Source of the DNA: Lysobacter soli
Lineage (GTDB): Bacteria > Pseudomonadota > Gammaproteobacteria > Xanthomonadales > Xanthomonadaceae
DNA: 64,000 bases
NCBI RefSeq assembly: GCF_003382285.1
Contig: NZ_QTJR01000007.1
Span: forward strand, 186,001 to 250,000
Direction of reading: 5' to 3'
Under the pieces are notes generated by a model. It did not search any database. It saw nothing but the letters and a program-made list of their open reading frames with translations, and had not been told where the DNA came from. This document shows, piece by piece, positions 7,805-17,240 of the stretch; the stretch's first letter is position 1, and every line of letters starts with the position of its first letter. A program made the position numbers and the translations under genes.

Positions 7805-9223
7805 ATGAATGCCGAAACCCATCTTGGCTACCTGCTGTTCCTGTTCGACTGGCTGATACGCCTAGCGGCGCTGGCGTGGATCCCGGTGCGTTGTCCCCCT
7901 GCGGCCGCGCGCAGCTGGTTGCTGCTGGTCGGGTTCGTCCCCTTGTTCGGCTTGCCGCTGTATCTGCTGCTCGGGCACCCGTGGCTCGCGAAGCAGCGCC
8001 GGCAGCGGCAGGCACTGGCGTCGCAGCTCATTCGCGATCGCCAGGCGAACCTCGCGATGCTGCGCTGGACGCCGACCGCGCACGGCATGTCCGCCGACAT
8101 CACGCGGCTGGCCGAGCGGCTGGGCGATTTCATGCCGGTGCACGGCAACGCAGTCGAACTGCTGGACGATTACGACCGCTCCATCGCCGCGCTTGTTTCG
8201 GACATCGACAACGCGCGTGAGGAAGTGCACCTGCTGTATTACCTGATGTTCGACGACGCGGTCGGTCGCACCATCTTCGATGCGCTGCAACGTGCGAGCG
8301 CGCGTGGCGTGCGATGCCGGCTCCTGCTCGACGCCGTCGGCGCGAAGCCCGGATTGCGTGCATTCGCCAAACCACTCCGCGACGCCGGCGTGGAAGTGCA
8401 CGCGATGCTCGCCGGCGGTTTGAAGTGGCGCAGCCTCTCGCGCATGGACCTTCGCAACCACCGCAAGCTCGCGCTGATCGACCGGCGCATCGGCTACGTC
8501 GGTTCGCAGAATCTCGCCGATGCCGCGTTCGTTCCGGGCTATCCCAATCGCGAGCTCGTCGCGCGCGTGCGCGGCCCAGTGGTGAGGCAGATCGCCGCGC
8601 TGTTCGCCAGCGACTGGCTCATCGAGACGGGCGAGCGACTGGTCATCGGCGAGTTCCCGACGAACGCCGAAGGCAGCACGCCCGCGCAGATGCTGCCCAG
8701 CGGGCCGGCGTATCCGTTCGAGAACGCGCGCAACCTCGTCGTCGCGCTGGTGCAGCGGGCGCGGCGTCGCGTGGTGCTGGTCACGCCGTACTTCGTTCCC
8801 GACGACATGACACTCGGCGCGCTGCGCGTGGCCGCGCTGTCGGGCGTCGACGTGCAGCTGGTGCTGTCGATGAGCAACAACCAGCGGCTCACGCGCTGGG
8901 CGCAGCGGTCCTATTACGACGAGCTGCTGAAGGCCGGCGTTCGCATCGCGCTGTACCGGCCGCACTTCCTGCACGCCAAGCACCTGAGCGTGGACGACGA
9001 GGTCGCGCTGATCGGCTCGATCAATCTCGACATCCGCTCCTTCGCGCTCAACGCCGAAGCCGGGCTGGTGTGTTTCGATCCCGCCGTGGTGGCGCGGCTG
9101 CACGAGGTCGAGTCCGATTACCTTCGCGATTCACAGCAGCTTGAACTGCACCAATGGCGCCGCCGGCCGCGCTGGCACCGGAGCGTGGAAGGCATGGCGC
9201 GGCTGGCCGATTCGCTGATGTAG
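7805..9223 (+). CDS. cls: Cardiolipin synthase (phospholipase D family)
   Basis: The 472-residue protein has two N-terminal membrane helices (about residues 6-25 and 33-52), then two PLD catalytic motifs: HRKLALID-x(4)-GYVGSQN at about residue 219 and HAKHLSVD-x(4)-LIGSINLD at about residue 390. These HKD motifs form one active site that joins two phosphatidylglycerol molecules into cardiolipin at the inner membrane. Length and architecture are those of ClsA. I chose ATG 7805 because AAGGAG lies 7 bases upstream; an earlier TTG at 7766 lies inside the palindrome and has no SD. A second, lipoprotein-type PLD is encoded at 55490-57565. Confidence 0.93.
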   Translation: MNAETHLGYLLFLFDWLIRLAALAWIPVRCPPAAARSWLLLVGFVPLFGLPLYLLLGHPWLAKQRRQRQALASQLIRDRQANLAMLRWTPTAHGMSADITRLAERLGDFMPVHGNAVELLDDYDRSIAALVSDIDNAREEVHLLYYLMFDDAVGRTIFDALQRASARGVRCRLLLDAVGAKPGLRAFAKPLRDAGVEVHAMLAGGLKWRSLSRMDLRNHRKLALIDRRIGYVGSQNLADAAFVPGYPNRELVARVRGPVVRQIAALFASDWLIETGERLVIGEFPTNAEGSTPAQMLPSGPAYPFENARNLVVALVQRARRRVVLVTPYFVPDDMTLGALRVAALSGVDVQLVLSMSNNQRLTRWAQRSYYDELLKAGVRIALYRPHFLHAKHLSVDDEVALIGSINLDIRSFALNAEAGLVCFDPAVVARLHEVESDYLRDSQQLELHQWRRRPRWHRSVEGMARLADSLM

Positions 9224-9317
9224 CCCGCGCGTTCAGCCGGTCGCACCGGGGGACCGGCCGAGCCACGCGGCCGGTCGCGAATTACACTCGGCCCATGTTC
9301 CAAGGGCGAGGCGTCAC

Positions 9318-12300
9318 GTGATCCCAGGCTGGATCCTCCTGCTGGTGTCGGCGGCCTACGTCGGCGTGCTGTTCGCAGTGGCCTATTTCGGCGACCAGCG
9401 CGAAACCACGCCCCGCGCGCGCTGGCTGCGCCCGGCGGTGTATTCGCTGGCGCTGGCCGTGTACTGCTCGTCGTGGACGTTCTACGGCGCGGTCGGCACG
9501 GCGGCGCGTACGGGACTGGGCTTCCTGCCGATCTACCTCGGCCCGCTGCTGATGCTCGTCTTCGGTTGGCGCATCCTCGAACGCCTGGTGCTGATTTCCG
9601 GCGAGCACCGCATCGTCTCCATCGCCGACTTCCTCTCCTCGCGCTACGGCCGCGCACCGGGCCTGGCGGCGCTGGTGGCGGCGGTCGCGCTGACCGCGGC
9701 CGTCCCGTACGTCGCACTGCAGTTCAAGGCGGTGGCGATGAGCGTGGAGGTGTTGGCCGACGTGCGCGGCGATGCGGGAATGCTGTCGGACCCGGCGTTC
9801 TACGTGGCGATGATGCTGGCGGCGTTCGCGATCCTGTTCGGCACGCGCCAGATCGACGCCACCGAACACCATCGCGGCATGGTGCTCGCCATCGCGCTTG
9901 AATCGCTGGTGAAGCTGCTCGCATTCGTCGCGATCGGCCTGTTTGCGCTCGCGCACCTGCCCGGCACCGGCAACCTGGTCGAACGCATGGTGCAGGCGGC
10001 GCCGGTGGTCACCGCGCAGGGGGTGCCGACGGGCTTCGTCGCGCAGACGCTGCTGGCGTTCACGGCGATCGTCTGCCTGCCTCGTCAATTCCACGTCGCC
10101 GTCGTCGAATGCCAGGACCCAGCCGACCTGCGATCGGCACGCTGGTTCTTCGGCGGGTATCTCGTGCTGATTTCGCTGCTCGTGGTGCCGATCACGCTCG
10201 CGGGGCAGTCGCTGCTCGCCGGCACCGGCGCGTCGCCGGACACCTACGTGCTCGCGCTGCCGCTCGCGTTGCAGCACGAAACGCTCGCGCTGATCGTGTA
10301 CATCGGCGGGTTCTCCGCCGCGACGGGCATGGTGATCGTCGCCAGCGTCGCGTTGTCGACCATGGTCAGCAACGACCTCATCATGCCGCTGCTGCTGCGC
10401 AGCGGCGCGCTGCACGAAAGCCAGGGCATCGACAAGCAGGTGCTGTGGGTGCGCCGCATCACCATCTTCGTGCTGGCGATGATGGCCTACGGCTACCACC
10501 GCGGGTCGGCGTACTACGGCGCCGGCGAGGACACGCTCGCGCAGCATGGCCTGCTCGCGTTCGCGGCGGTCGCGCAGTTCGCGCCGGCGTTGATCGGCGG
10601 CCTGTACTGGCGTGGCGCGAGCCGCGCCGGCGCGTTCGCGGGGCTGTTCGCCGGCACCGTGCTGTGGCTCTACACCTTGCTGCTGCCGGCGCTCGCGCGC
10701 GGCGGGTGGCTTGCGACCGGGTGGATCGAGCGCGGGCCGCTCGGAGTGGACTGGTTGCGACCGGAACAGCTGTTCGGCCTGCACGGCTGGGACCCGCTCA
10801 CGCACGGCACCTTCTGGGCGCTGCTGTTCAACGTCGGCGTGTTCCTGTTCGTCTCGGTGCGGCAGCGGCCGCGTTTGCAGGAACAACTGCTCGCCGCGCC
10901 GTTCCTCGATCCCTACGTGCAGCGTCCGGCGCTCGGTCCCGGCGGCTGGGCCGGCAGCGTGCGCGGCGGCGAACTGCTGGCGCTGGCCGAACGCATCGTC
11001 GGCGAACGCCATGCCCGTCGCGCCTTCGAGGAATACGCACAGCAGCAGGGCCGTACGTGGCAGCCCGAGCAGCCTGCCGACCGCGCACTCGCGCAGTTCA
11101 CCGAACGCCTGCTCGCCTCGGCGATCGGCGCGGCATCGGCGCGCCTCACGCTCACCACCGCGCTGCGCGGCTCGGGCATGGAACTGGGCGAAGTGGTGGC
11201 GCTGCTCGACGAGGCGAACCAGGAGCTGCGCTTCAACCGCCAGATCCTCTCCACCACGCTGGAGAACATCAGCCAGGGCGTCAGCGTCGTCGATGCGGAG
11301 ATGCGCCTGGTCGCGTGGAACCGCCGCTACCAGGAGCTGTTCGAATACCCCGACGGCATGCTCTACGTCGGCCGCCCGGTAAGCGATCTGATCCGCTGGA
11401 ACGCCGAGCGCGGTGAGATGGGTTCCGGCCCGCTGAGCGAGGCGGAGGTCGAGGAGCAGGTGAGCCGACGCCTTGCGCATCTTCGCGCGGGCGCGCCGCA
11501 CGTGTTCGAACGCGTGCGCGCGAACGGACAGGTGATCGAAATGCGCGGCCGGCCGCTGCCGGGCGGCTACGTCACCACGTACTCCGACGTGACCGACTAC
11601 AAGCGCGCCGAACAGGGCCTGCGCGAAGTCAACGAAACGCTGGAGCAGCGCGTCGAACTGCGCACGCGAGAAGCCGAGGCCGCGCAGCAGTCGAAGACGC
11701 GCTTCCTCGCGGCGATCAGCCACGACGTGCTGCAACCGCTCAATGCCGCGCGCCTGTTCGCGAGTGCGTTGCGCGAAACCAGCGACACGACCGAGCAGGC
11801 GCGCCTGGCCGAACGCGTCGACGCCTCGCTTCGCGCCGCCGAAGACCTGCTCGACGGACTGCTCGACATCTCGCGCCTGGACGCCGGCGCGCTGCGCATC
11901 GCGATCACCGATTTCGACGTCAACGAACTGCTGCGCGAACTCGTCGCGCAGTACGCGCCGGTCGCCGCGGCGCGCGGACTGCAGCTGCGCGTGCGCGCGC
12001 CCGACACGCCGCGTCCGGTGCGCAGCGACCGCCGCCTGCTGCGTCGCGCGTTGCAGAACTTCCTCGCGAACGCGCTTCGCTATACGCGCGAAGGCGGCGT
12101 GCTGATCGCGGCGCGCGTGCGCGACGGCGCGGTCGAACTGCAGGTGTGGGACACCGGGCCCGGCATTTCGAAACACCACCTCGAGCAGATCTTCGACGAG
12201 TTCCGCCGCTTCGATACGTCCGCGAGCGCGGGCGAACGTGGCCTCGGCCTCGGCCTGTCGATCTGCCAGCGCATCGCGCGCACGCTGGAACATCCGCTAC

Positions 12301-12788
12301 GCGTGCGTTCGCGCGTCAACGTCGGCAGCGTGTTCTCGATCACCGTCCCCTTCGGACGCGCGATGTACGCCGCGCCGTTGCCGGCGCCGCACCTGATGAT
12401 GGGCGGCGATTCGCTCGCCGGCCTGCGCGTGCTGTGCGTGGACAACGATCGCGAGATCCTGGACGGCATGCGCAGCCTGCTGCAGCGCTGGGGCGTGGTG
12501 CCGCTCACCGCGGCCAATGCCGATGAAGCACTCGCGCTGCTGGATGAAATGCCCGACGTCGCGCTGGTCGACTACCACCTGCACGATCGCCTCGACGGTC
12601 TCGGCGTGATCGACGAGTTGCGTGCGCACTACGCGCGTCCATTGCCGGCCGCCCTGTTGACCGGCGACGGCAGCGACGCGCTGAAGCTGGCCGCGCGCGA
12701 ACACGATTGCCGCGTGCTCACCAAACCGGTGAAGCCGGCCTCGCTGCGTGCGTTCCTCGCGGCGCAGCGGCAGGCCGCGCACGCGTGA
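9318..12788 (+). CDS. Transporter-coupled hybrid sensor histidine kinase, CrbS/MxtR type
   Basis: The 1156-residue protein joins a sodium-solute-symporter-like membrane domain of about 13 helices (residues 1-500), a linker with a PAS domain (about 635-760; SQGVSVVDAEMRLVAWN), a HisKA dimerisation domain with phospho-acceptor His802 in FLAAISHDVLQPLNA, an HATPase domain (NFLANALRYT near 913) and a C-terminal receiver with Asp1085 in LVDYHLHD. This SLC5-PAS-HK-REC layout is that of CrbS/MxtR and CbrA kinases. CrbS with CrbR controls acetyl-CoA synthetase and acetate use in Vibrio and Pseudomonas. Here a LuxR-type regulator and acs lie close by on the opposite strand, which fits. GTG start at 9318. 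Assignment to CrbS rather than CbrA is inferred from acs linkage. Confidence 0.85.
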   Translation: MIPGWILLLVSAAYVGVLFAVAYFGDQRETTPRARWLRPAVYSLALAVYCSSWTFYGAVGTAARTGLGFLPIYLGPLLMLVFGWRILERLVLISGEHRIVSIADFLSSRYGRAPGLAALVAAVALTAAVPYVALQFKAVAMSVEVLADVRGDAGMLSDPAFYVAMMLAAFAILFGTRQIDATEHHRGMVLAIALESLVKLLAFVAIGLFALAHLPGTGNLVERMVQAAPVVTAQGVPTGFVAQTLLAFTAIVCLPRQFHVAVVECQDPADLRSARWFFGGYLVLISLLVVPITLAGQSLLAGTGASPDTYVLALPLALQHETLALIVYIGGFSAATGMVIVASVALSTMVSNDLIMPLLLRSGALHESQGIDKQVLWVRRITIFVLAMMAYGYHRGSAYYGAGEDTLAQHGLLAFAAVAQFAPALIGGLYWRGASRAGAFAGLFAGTVLWLYTLLLPALARGGWLATGWIERGPLGVDWLRPEQLFGLHGWDPLTHGTFWALLFNVGVFLFVSVRQRPRLQEQLLAAPFLDPYVQRPALGPGGWAGSVRGGELLALAERIVGERHARRAFEEYAQQQGRTWQPEQPADRALAQFTERLLASAIGAASARLTLTTALRGSGMELGEVVALLDEANQELRFNRQILSTTLENISQGVSVVDAEMRLVAWNRRYQELFEYPDGMLYVGRPVSDLIRWNAERGEMGSGPLSEAEVEEQVSRRLAHLRAGAPHVFERVRANGQVIEMRGRPLPGGYVTTYSDVTDYKRAEQGLREVNETLEQRVELRTREAEAAQQSKTRFLAAISHDVLQPLNAARLFASALRETSDTTEQARLAERVDASLRAAEDLLDGLLDISRLDAGALRIAITDFDVNELLRELVAQYAPVAAARGLQLRVRAPDTPRPVRSDRRLLRRALQNFLANALRYTREGGVLIAARVRDGAVELQVWDTGPGISKHHLEQIFDEFRRFDTSASAGERGLGLGLSICQRIARTLEHPLRVRSRVNVGSVFSITVPFGRAMYAAPLPAPHLMMGGDSLAGLRVLCVDNDREILDGMRSLLQRWGVVPLTAANADEALALLDEMPDVALVDYHLHDRLDGLGVIDELRAHYARPLPAALLTGDGSDALKLAAREHDCRVLTKPVKPASLRAFLAAQRQAAHA

Positions 12789-12791
12789 ACG

Positions 12792-14120
12792 TCAGGGCGC
12801 AGGCGCTGCGGCGCTGACGCGCCACACGGTGTTGCCGACGTCGTCGGCGACCAGCAACGCGCCATCGCGCGCGATGGTGACGCCGACAGGTCGGCCGCGT
12901 GCATTGCGGTCGGCGTCGAGGAAGCCGCCGAGCACGTCCACCATCGAACCCGTCGGACGGCCGCCACGGAACGGCACGAACACGACCTTGTAGCCCGACA
13001 GCGGCTCGCGGTTCCACGAACCGTGCAGGCCGACGAACGCGCCGTCGGCGTAACCGTCGCCGAGCTTCTGCCCGGTCGCGAACGTCAGCCCGAGCGGCGC
13101 GACGTGCGAACCCAGCGCGAAATCCGGCACGCGCGTGGTGGCGACGAGCTCGGGCTTCTGCGGCTTCACGCGCGTGTCGACGTGCTGTCCCCAGTAGCTG
13201 TACGGCCAGCCGTAGAACGCGCCGGCGTCCACGCGAGTGAGGTAGTCCGGCACCAGGTCGTTGCCGAGTTCGTCGCGCTCGTTGACGACCGCCCACAGCG
13301 AACCGCTGCCCGGTTCCCACGCGATGCCGACGGGGTTGCGCAATCCGCTCGCGAACACGCGTTGCGCGCCGGTCGCCGGATCGATCTCGAGGATGTTGGC
13401 GCGATTGACCTCGGCCTCCATGCCGTTGTCGGCGATGTTGCTGTTGGAGCCCACGCCTACGAACAGGCGCTTCCCGTCGGGGGATGCGACCAGGCTCTTC
13501 GTCCAGTGATGGTTGAGCTGGTCGCCCGCGCCGGGGAGATCGACGACTTTCTGCGGTGCCGCGCCCGCCTTCAGCTCGCCGGCGACGTAGGGGAATTTCA
13601 CGATCGAATCGGCGTTCGCGACGAACAGCGTGTCGCCGACCAGCACCATGCCGAAGGGCGAGGTGAGGTTCTGCGCGAACACGCTGCGCACTTCGGCGAC
13701 GCCATCGCCGTCGGCATCGCGCAGCAGCGTGATGCGGTTGGCGCTGGGCACGCCGGAGCCGGCCTTCTTCATCACCGCGCCCATGATCTTGCCCTTGATG
13801 CCCTTGATGCCGCGCTTGCCCGGCGGCGCGTTGCTCTCGGCGACGAGCACGTCGCCGTTGGGCAGCACGTACAGCCAGCGCGGATGATCCAGGCCAGTAG
13901 CGAATGCCTTCACCGCGAGCCCGGCGGCCGGCGTGGGCGTATCGACGCCGTTCCAGCCGACGGCAGGTGCAATCTTCAGGACGGGAATGGCGGACGTCTC
14001 GGGCGGCACGATCTCGGGCTTCGCGCCGGTGTCCTGTCCCTCGCGCAGTTTCGCCTGGCCGCCGCAGGCGCACAGCGCGACGGCGACTGCGATGACGATC
14101 GATCTGGACGCGACATTCAC
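12792..14120 (-). CDS. Sorbosone/sugar dehydrogenase-family (PQQ beta-propeller) lipoprotein
   Basis: The 442-residue product has a lipoprotein signal (lipobox LCAC, Cys19) and a six-bladed beta-propeller of the soluble PQQ-type glucose/sorbosone dehydrogenase family: [54 protein letters not shown] and GLHGSWNR are characteristic. It probably oxidises a sugar in the periplasm, passing electrons to the chain via PQQ, though substrate and cofactor are not proven. It is convergent with the kinase gene (3 bases between stops) and lies downstream of the response regulator on the same strand with a 112-base gap, so it may be read from the same transcript. Confidence 0.85.
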   Translation of the reverse strand: MNVASRSIVIAVAVALCACGGQAKLREGQDTGAKPEIVPPETSAIPVLKIAPAVGWNGVDTPTPAAGLAVKAFATGLDHPRWLYVLPNGDVLVAESNAPPGKRGIKGIKGKIMGAVMKKAGSGVPSANRITLLRDADGDGVAEVRSVFAQNLTSPFGMVLVGDTLFVANADSIVKFPYVAGELKAGAAPQKVVDLPGAGDQLNHHWTKSLVASPDGKRLFVGVGSNSNIADNGMEAEVNRANILEIDPATGAQRVFASGLRNPVGIAWEPGSGSLWAVVNERDELGNDLVPDYLTRVDAGAFYGWPYSYWGQHVDTRVKPQKPELVATTRVPDFALGSHVAPLGLTFATGQKLGDGYADGAFVGLHGSWNREPLSGYKVVFVPFRGGRPTGSMVDVLGGFLDADRNARGRPVGVTIARDGALLVADDVGNTVWRVSAAAPAP

Positions 14121-14232
14121 AAGGCCGGCTCCGCTGCGGTATGCAGGCAGCAGTACGCCGGGCGGCGTGGAACAGGCGTGATCGGTGAACCCACCGTTCA
14201 GTCCGGTGCGTTCGACGGTCCGTCTGCGGCCG

Positions 14233-14901
14233 TCAGTCGGCCTCTTCGGGCGGCGGCACGATCGCGCCGGGATCCAGCGCGAGGCGCCCGGCGATGAGCA
14301 CCGCCTGCGTGCGGTTGCTCGCGCCGAGCTTGCGCAGGATTGCGGTGACGTGCGCCTTCACCGTCGCTTCCGACACGCCGAGTTCGTAGCCGATCTGCTT
14401 GTTGAGCAGTCCGGCGCCGAGCATCTGCAACACGCGGAACTGCTGCGGCGTGAGATCGCGCAGGCGTTGCGCGGCATCGTGTTCATCGGCGTGCGCGGCC
14501 GGTGCGGACAACGCACTCGAAGGCGCCCAGCGATCACCATCGAGCACGCGCGTGATCGCTTCGCCCAGCGTCGCGGCGTCGGCGGATTTGGGAATGAAGC
14601 CGACCGCGCCGTGATCGAGCGCGCGCCGCATCACCGTGGGTTCCTCGCGCGCGGAGACGACGACGATGGGCAGCTGCGGATGCAACGCGCGCAGGTGCAC
14701 CAGCGCGCTGAAGCCTTGCGCGCCCGGCATGTTGAGGTCGAGCAGCAGCAGGTCGGCGTCGGGCTCGGCTTCCACGAGCGTGTACAGCGCCTCGACGCTG
14801 TCGGCCTCGCGCAGCTGCGCGTCCGGCAGCACGCGCGCGACCGCGCCACGCAGGGCTTCGCGGAAGAGCGGGTGGTCGTCGGCGATGAGGAGCGTGGGCA
14901 T
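14233..14901 (-). CDS. LuxR/NarL-type response regulator, CrbR/ErdR type
   Basis: The 222-residue protein has an N-terminal receiver (residues 3-118) with acidic pair Asp8/Asp9, phospho-acceptor Asp55 in [10 protein letters not shown] and Lys105 in IPKSAD, followed by a LuxR helix-turn-helix (about 148-212; [35 protein letters not shown]). Response regulators of this shape next to acs and a transporter-type kinase are CrbR/ErdR/AgmR-like and activate acs. The kinase at 9318-12788 is the likely partner even though its own receiver could serve as a phosphorelay. It lies directly downstream of acs on the same strand, 166 bases away, with two hairpin repeats in the gap. Confidence 0.88.
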   Translation of the reverse strand: MPTLLIADDHPLFREALRGAVARVLPDAQLREADSVEALYTLVEAEPDADLLLLDLNMPGAQGFSALVHLRALHPQLPIVVVSAREEPTVMRRALDHGAVGFIPKSADAATLGEAITRVLDGDRWAPSSALSAPAAHADEHDAAQRLRDLTPQQFRVLQMLGAGLLNKQIGYELGVSEATVKAHVTAILRKLGASNRTQAVLIAGRLALDPGAIVPPPEEAD

Positions 14902-14925
14902 GGGAACTCTGCCTTGCCTTTTGCT

Positions 14926-14949
14926 CCTCCCCCTGCCTGCAGGGGGAGG
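14926..14949. repeat. Dispersed intergenic hairpin (type C)
   Basis: CCTCCCCCTG pairs with CAGGGGGAGG around CCTG, followed by TTGGGAGGGGG. It is one of a pair that faces another hairpin at 15033-15058 in the acs-regulator gap. Confidence 0.7.
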
Positions 14950-15032
14950 TTGGGAGGGGGTTGGCGGCGCGCAAGCGCCGGTAATGCGTTAGTAGCGTGG
15001 CGTTGTGGCGCTGTGGACTTCACCCTCCCCAA

Positions 15033-15058
15033 CCCTCCCCTGCGGGAGCAGGGGAGGG
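15033..15058. repeat. Dispersed intergenic hairpin (type C)
   Basis: An 11-bp perfect stem CCCTCCCCTGC / GCAGGGGAGGG has loop GGGA and is preceded by CACCCTCCCCAA. It starts right after the acs stop codon (minus strand), so it can also act as a 3' structure of the acs transcript. Confidence 0.7.
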
Positions 15059-15067
15059 AGTGATGCG

Positions 15068-17020
15068 TCACGGCACGCGCCGCTCGCGCACGAGCGACTC
15101 GACCACCGCCGGATCCGCGAGCGTGCTCGTGTCGCCGAGCTGGTCCGGCGCGTTCTCGGCGATCTTGCGCAGGATGCGGCGCATGATCTTGCCCGAACGC
15201 GTCTTCGGCAGGCCCGGCGCCCATTGCAGGTGGTCGGGCGTCGCGATCGGCCCGATCTCCTTGCGAACGTGCGCGACGAGTTCCTTGTGCAACTCGTCGG
15301 TAGGCGCCTCGCCGGCAATCAGGGTCACGTAGGCATAGATGCCCTGCCCCTTGATGTCGTGCGGGAAGCCGACGACCGCGGCCTCGGCGACCTTCGGATG
15401 CGAGACCAGCGCGCTTTCGACTTCCGCCGTGCCGATGCGATGGCCGGAGACGTTGATGACGTCGTCCACGCGGCCGGTGATCCAGTAATAGCCGTCGGCG
15501 TCGCGGCGGCAGCCGTCGCCGGTGAAGTACGTGCCCGGATACGTCCGGAAGTACGTGTCGATGAAACGCGCGTGGTCGCCGTACACCGTGCGCATCTGGC
15601 CGGGCCAGGAATCGAGCAGCACCAGGTTGCCTTCAGCCTCGCCTTCGAGCCGGCCGCCGTTCGCATCGACCAGCGCCGGCTGGATGCCGAAGAACGGCTT
15701 GGTCGCCGACCCGGGCTTGAGGTCGATCGCGCCGGCCAGCGGCGTGATGAGGATGCCGCCTGTTTCGGTCTGCCACCACGTGTCGACGATGGGCGAACGC
15801 GAATCGCCGACGACCTCGTAGTACCAGCGCCACGCCTCTGGATTGATCGGTTCGCCGACCGTACCCAGCAATCGCAGCGACGCACGCGAGGTCTTCTTCA
15901 CCGGTTCGTCGCCATCGCGCATCAACGCGCGGATCGCGGTCGGCGCGGTGTAGAACAGCGTGACCTGGTGCTTGTCGATCACTTCCCAGAAGCGCGACAC
16001 GGTCGGGTAGTTCGGCACGCCTTCGAACACCAGCGCGGTCGCGCCGTTGGCGAGCGGGCCGTAGACGATGTAGCTGTGCCCGGTGACCCAGCCGACGTCG
16101 GCGGTGCACCAGTAGACGTCGTCCTCGCGCAGGTCGAACACGACTTCGTGCGTGTAGCTCGCGTAGACGAGGTAACCGCCGGTCGTGTGCAGCACGCCCT
16201 TCGGTTTGCCGGTCGAACCGGAGGTGTAGAGGATGAAGAGCGGATCCTCCGCGTTCATGCGCTCGGGCGCGCATTGCGTCGGCTGTTCGTCGACGACGGC
16301 GTCGTACCAGCGGTCGCGCGGCATCTGCATGTCGACCGCCGAACCGGTGTGGCGCACGACGAGCACGGTCTCGACGGTGTTGGTGCCGCCGAGCTTCAGC
16401 GCGGCATCGACGTTCGCCTTCAGCGGCACCTTCTTGCCGCCGCGCAGGCCTTCGTCGGCGGTGATGATGAGCTTGCTCTGGCAGTCGGCCACGCGATCGG
16501 CGATGGACTGCGGCGCGAAGCCGCCGAAGACCACCGAATGGATCGCGCCAACGCGCGCGCAGGCAAGCATCGCGACCACGGCTTCCGGGATCATCGGCAG
16601 GTAGATCGTGACGCGATCGCCCTTGCGCACGCCGAGCGAACGCAGCGCGTTGGCGAGCTTGCACACGCGCGCATGCAGTTCGCGATAGGTGATGCGTTCG
16701 GCCGGCTGCGACGGATCGTCGTGCTCGAAGATCAGCGCGGTCTTGTCGCCGCGCTCGTCCAGGTGGCGGTCGAGGCAGTTCACGCTCGCGTTGAGCTCGC
16801 CGTCCTCGTACCAGTGGATGCGGAAATCGGCGAGGTCGTAGCTGACGTCCTTGATCTTCGTCGGCTTGGTGAACCAGTCGAGCCGGTCGGCGACCTTGCC
16901 CCAGAAACCCGCCGGATCGTTCACCGATTCGGCGTACTGGCGCTCGTAGTCCTCGCGCGTCACGCGCGCGTTCGCGGCGAAGTCCGGATCGATCGGATAG
17001 ACGGCGGCGGGGTGGTTCAT
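15068..17020 (-). CDS. acs: Acetyl-CoA synthetase
   Basis: The 650-residue enzyme activates acetate with ATP and CoA to acetyl-CoA. It shows the AMP-binding P-loop [14 protein letters not shown], the [16 protein letters not shown] region, TWWQTETGG, the hinge [13 protein letters not shown], and the acetylation-site motif [15 protein letters not shown] with the catalytic Lys at about residue 611. Length and motifs are those of canonical Acs. I placed the start at ATG 17020 ([11 protein letters not shown]), the family-conserved N terminus; a longer frame reaches 17092 but adds an atypical basic extension. It is divergent from the porin-transporter operon, and a perfect inverted repeat at 17128-17155 lies between them. 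Confidence 0.97.
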   Translation of the reverse strand: MNHPAAVYPIDPDFAANARVTREDYERQYAESVNDPAGFWGKVADRLDWFTKPTKIKDVSYDLADFRIHWYEDGELNASVNCLDRHLDERGDKTALIFEHDDPSQPAERITYRELHARVCKLANALRSLGVRKGDRVTIYLPMIPEAVVAMLACARVGAIHSVVFGGFAPQSIADRVADCQSKLIITADEGLRGGKKVPLKANVDAALKLGGTNTVETVLVVRHTGSAVDMQMPRDRWYDAVVDEQPTQCAPERMNAEDPLFILYTSGSTGKPKGVLHTTGGYLVYASYTHEVVFDLREDDVYWCTADVGWVTGHSYIVYGPLANGATALVFEGVPNYPTVSRFWEVIDKHQVTLFYTAPTAIRALMRDGDEPVKKTSRASLRLLGTVGEPINPEAWRWYYEVVGDSRSPIVDTWWQTETGGILITPLAGAIDLKPGSATKPFFGIQPALVDANGGRLEGEAEGNLVLLDSWPGQMRTVYGDHARFIDTYFRTYPGTYFTGDGCRRDADGYYWITGRVDDVINVSGHRIGTAEVESALVSHPKVAEAAVVGFPHDIKGQGIYAYVTLIAGEAPTDELHKELVAHVRKEIGPIATPDHLQWAPGLPKTRSGKIMRRILRKIAENAPDQLGDTSTLADPAVVESLVRERRVP

Positions 17021-17127
17021 GGCGGGCTCCGGAACGGCTTGGCGGAAGGCGTTCGACCGTCGAGGACGGCCGGAACCGCCAGTGTGCCGCATTAGCTGTC
17101 GGGCCTCATCCGAGCCGGTTTAGACGA

Positions 17128-17155
17128 TGGTCGTAGTCGCGTCCGCTTACGACCA
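17128..17155. promoter_or_regulatory. Perfect inverted repeat in the acs/porin divergent promoter region
   Basis: TGGTCGTA (17128-17135) and TACGACCA (17148-17155) form an 8-bp inverted repeat with a 12-base spacer, so half-site centres are 20 bases (two helical turns) apart. This is the geometry expected for a dimeric regulator. The nearby LuxR-type response regulator is the obvious candidate; that link is inference. Confidence 0.55.
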
Positions 17156-17240
17156 ATGGGGAATGGTTGTGCAGCGCGATGGCGCCGCAGGCTCGGGAAA
17201 TGTCGGGCATCCGGTCCGGCGTTTTCCGTGGGAGGGAATC

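Noticed and set aside
9282-12293. A 1003-codon open frame on the minus strand across the kinase gene
   Set aside because: It mirrors the plus-strand kinase, is rich in Arg, Ala and Gly with no family motif, and is a product of high GC.
17150-17175. Possible sigma-54 promoter near the porin gene
   Set aside because: TGGGG and TTGT are present but the spacing between the GG and GC elements is off by one base.
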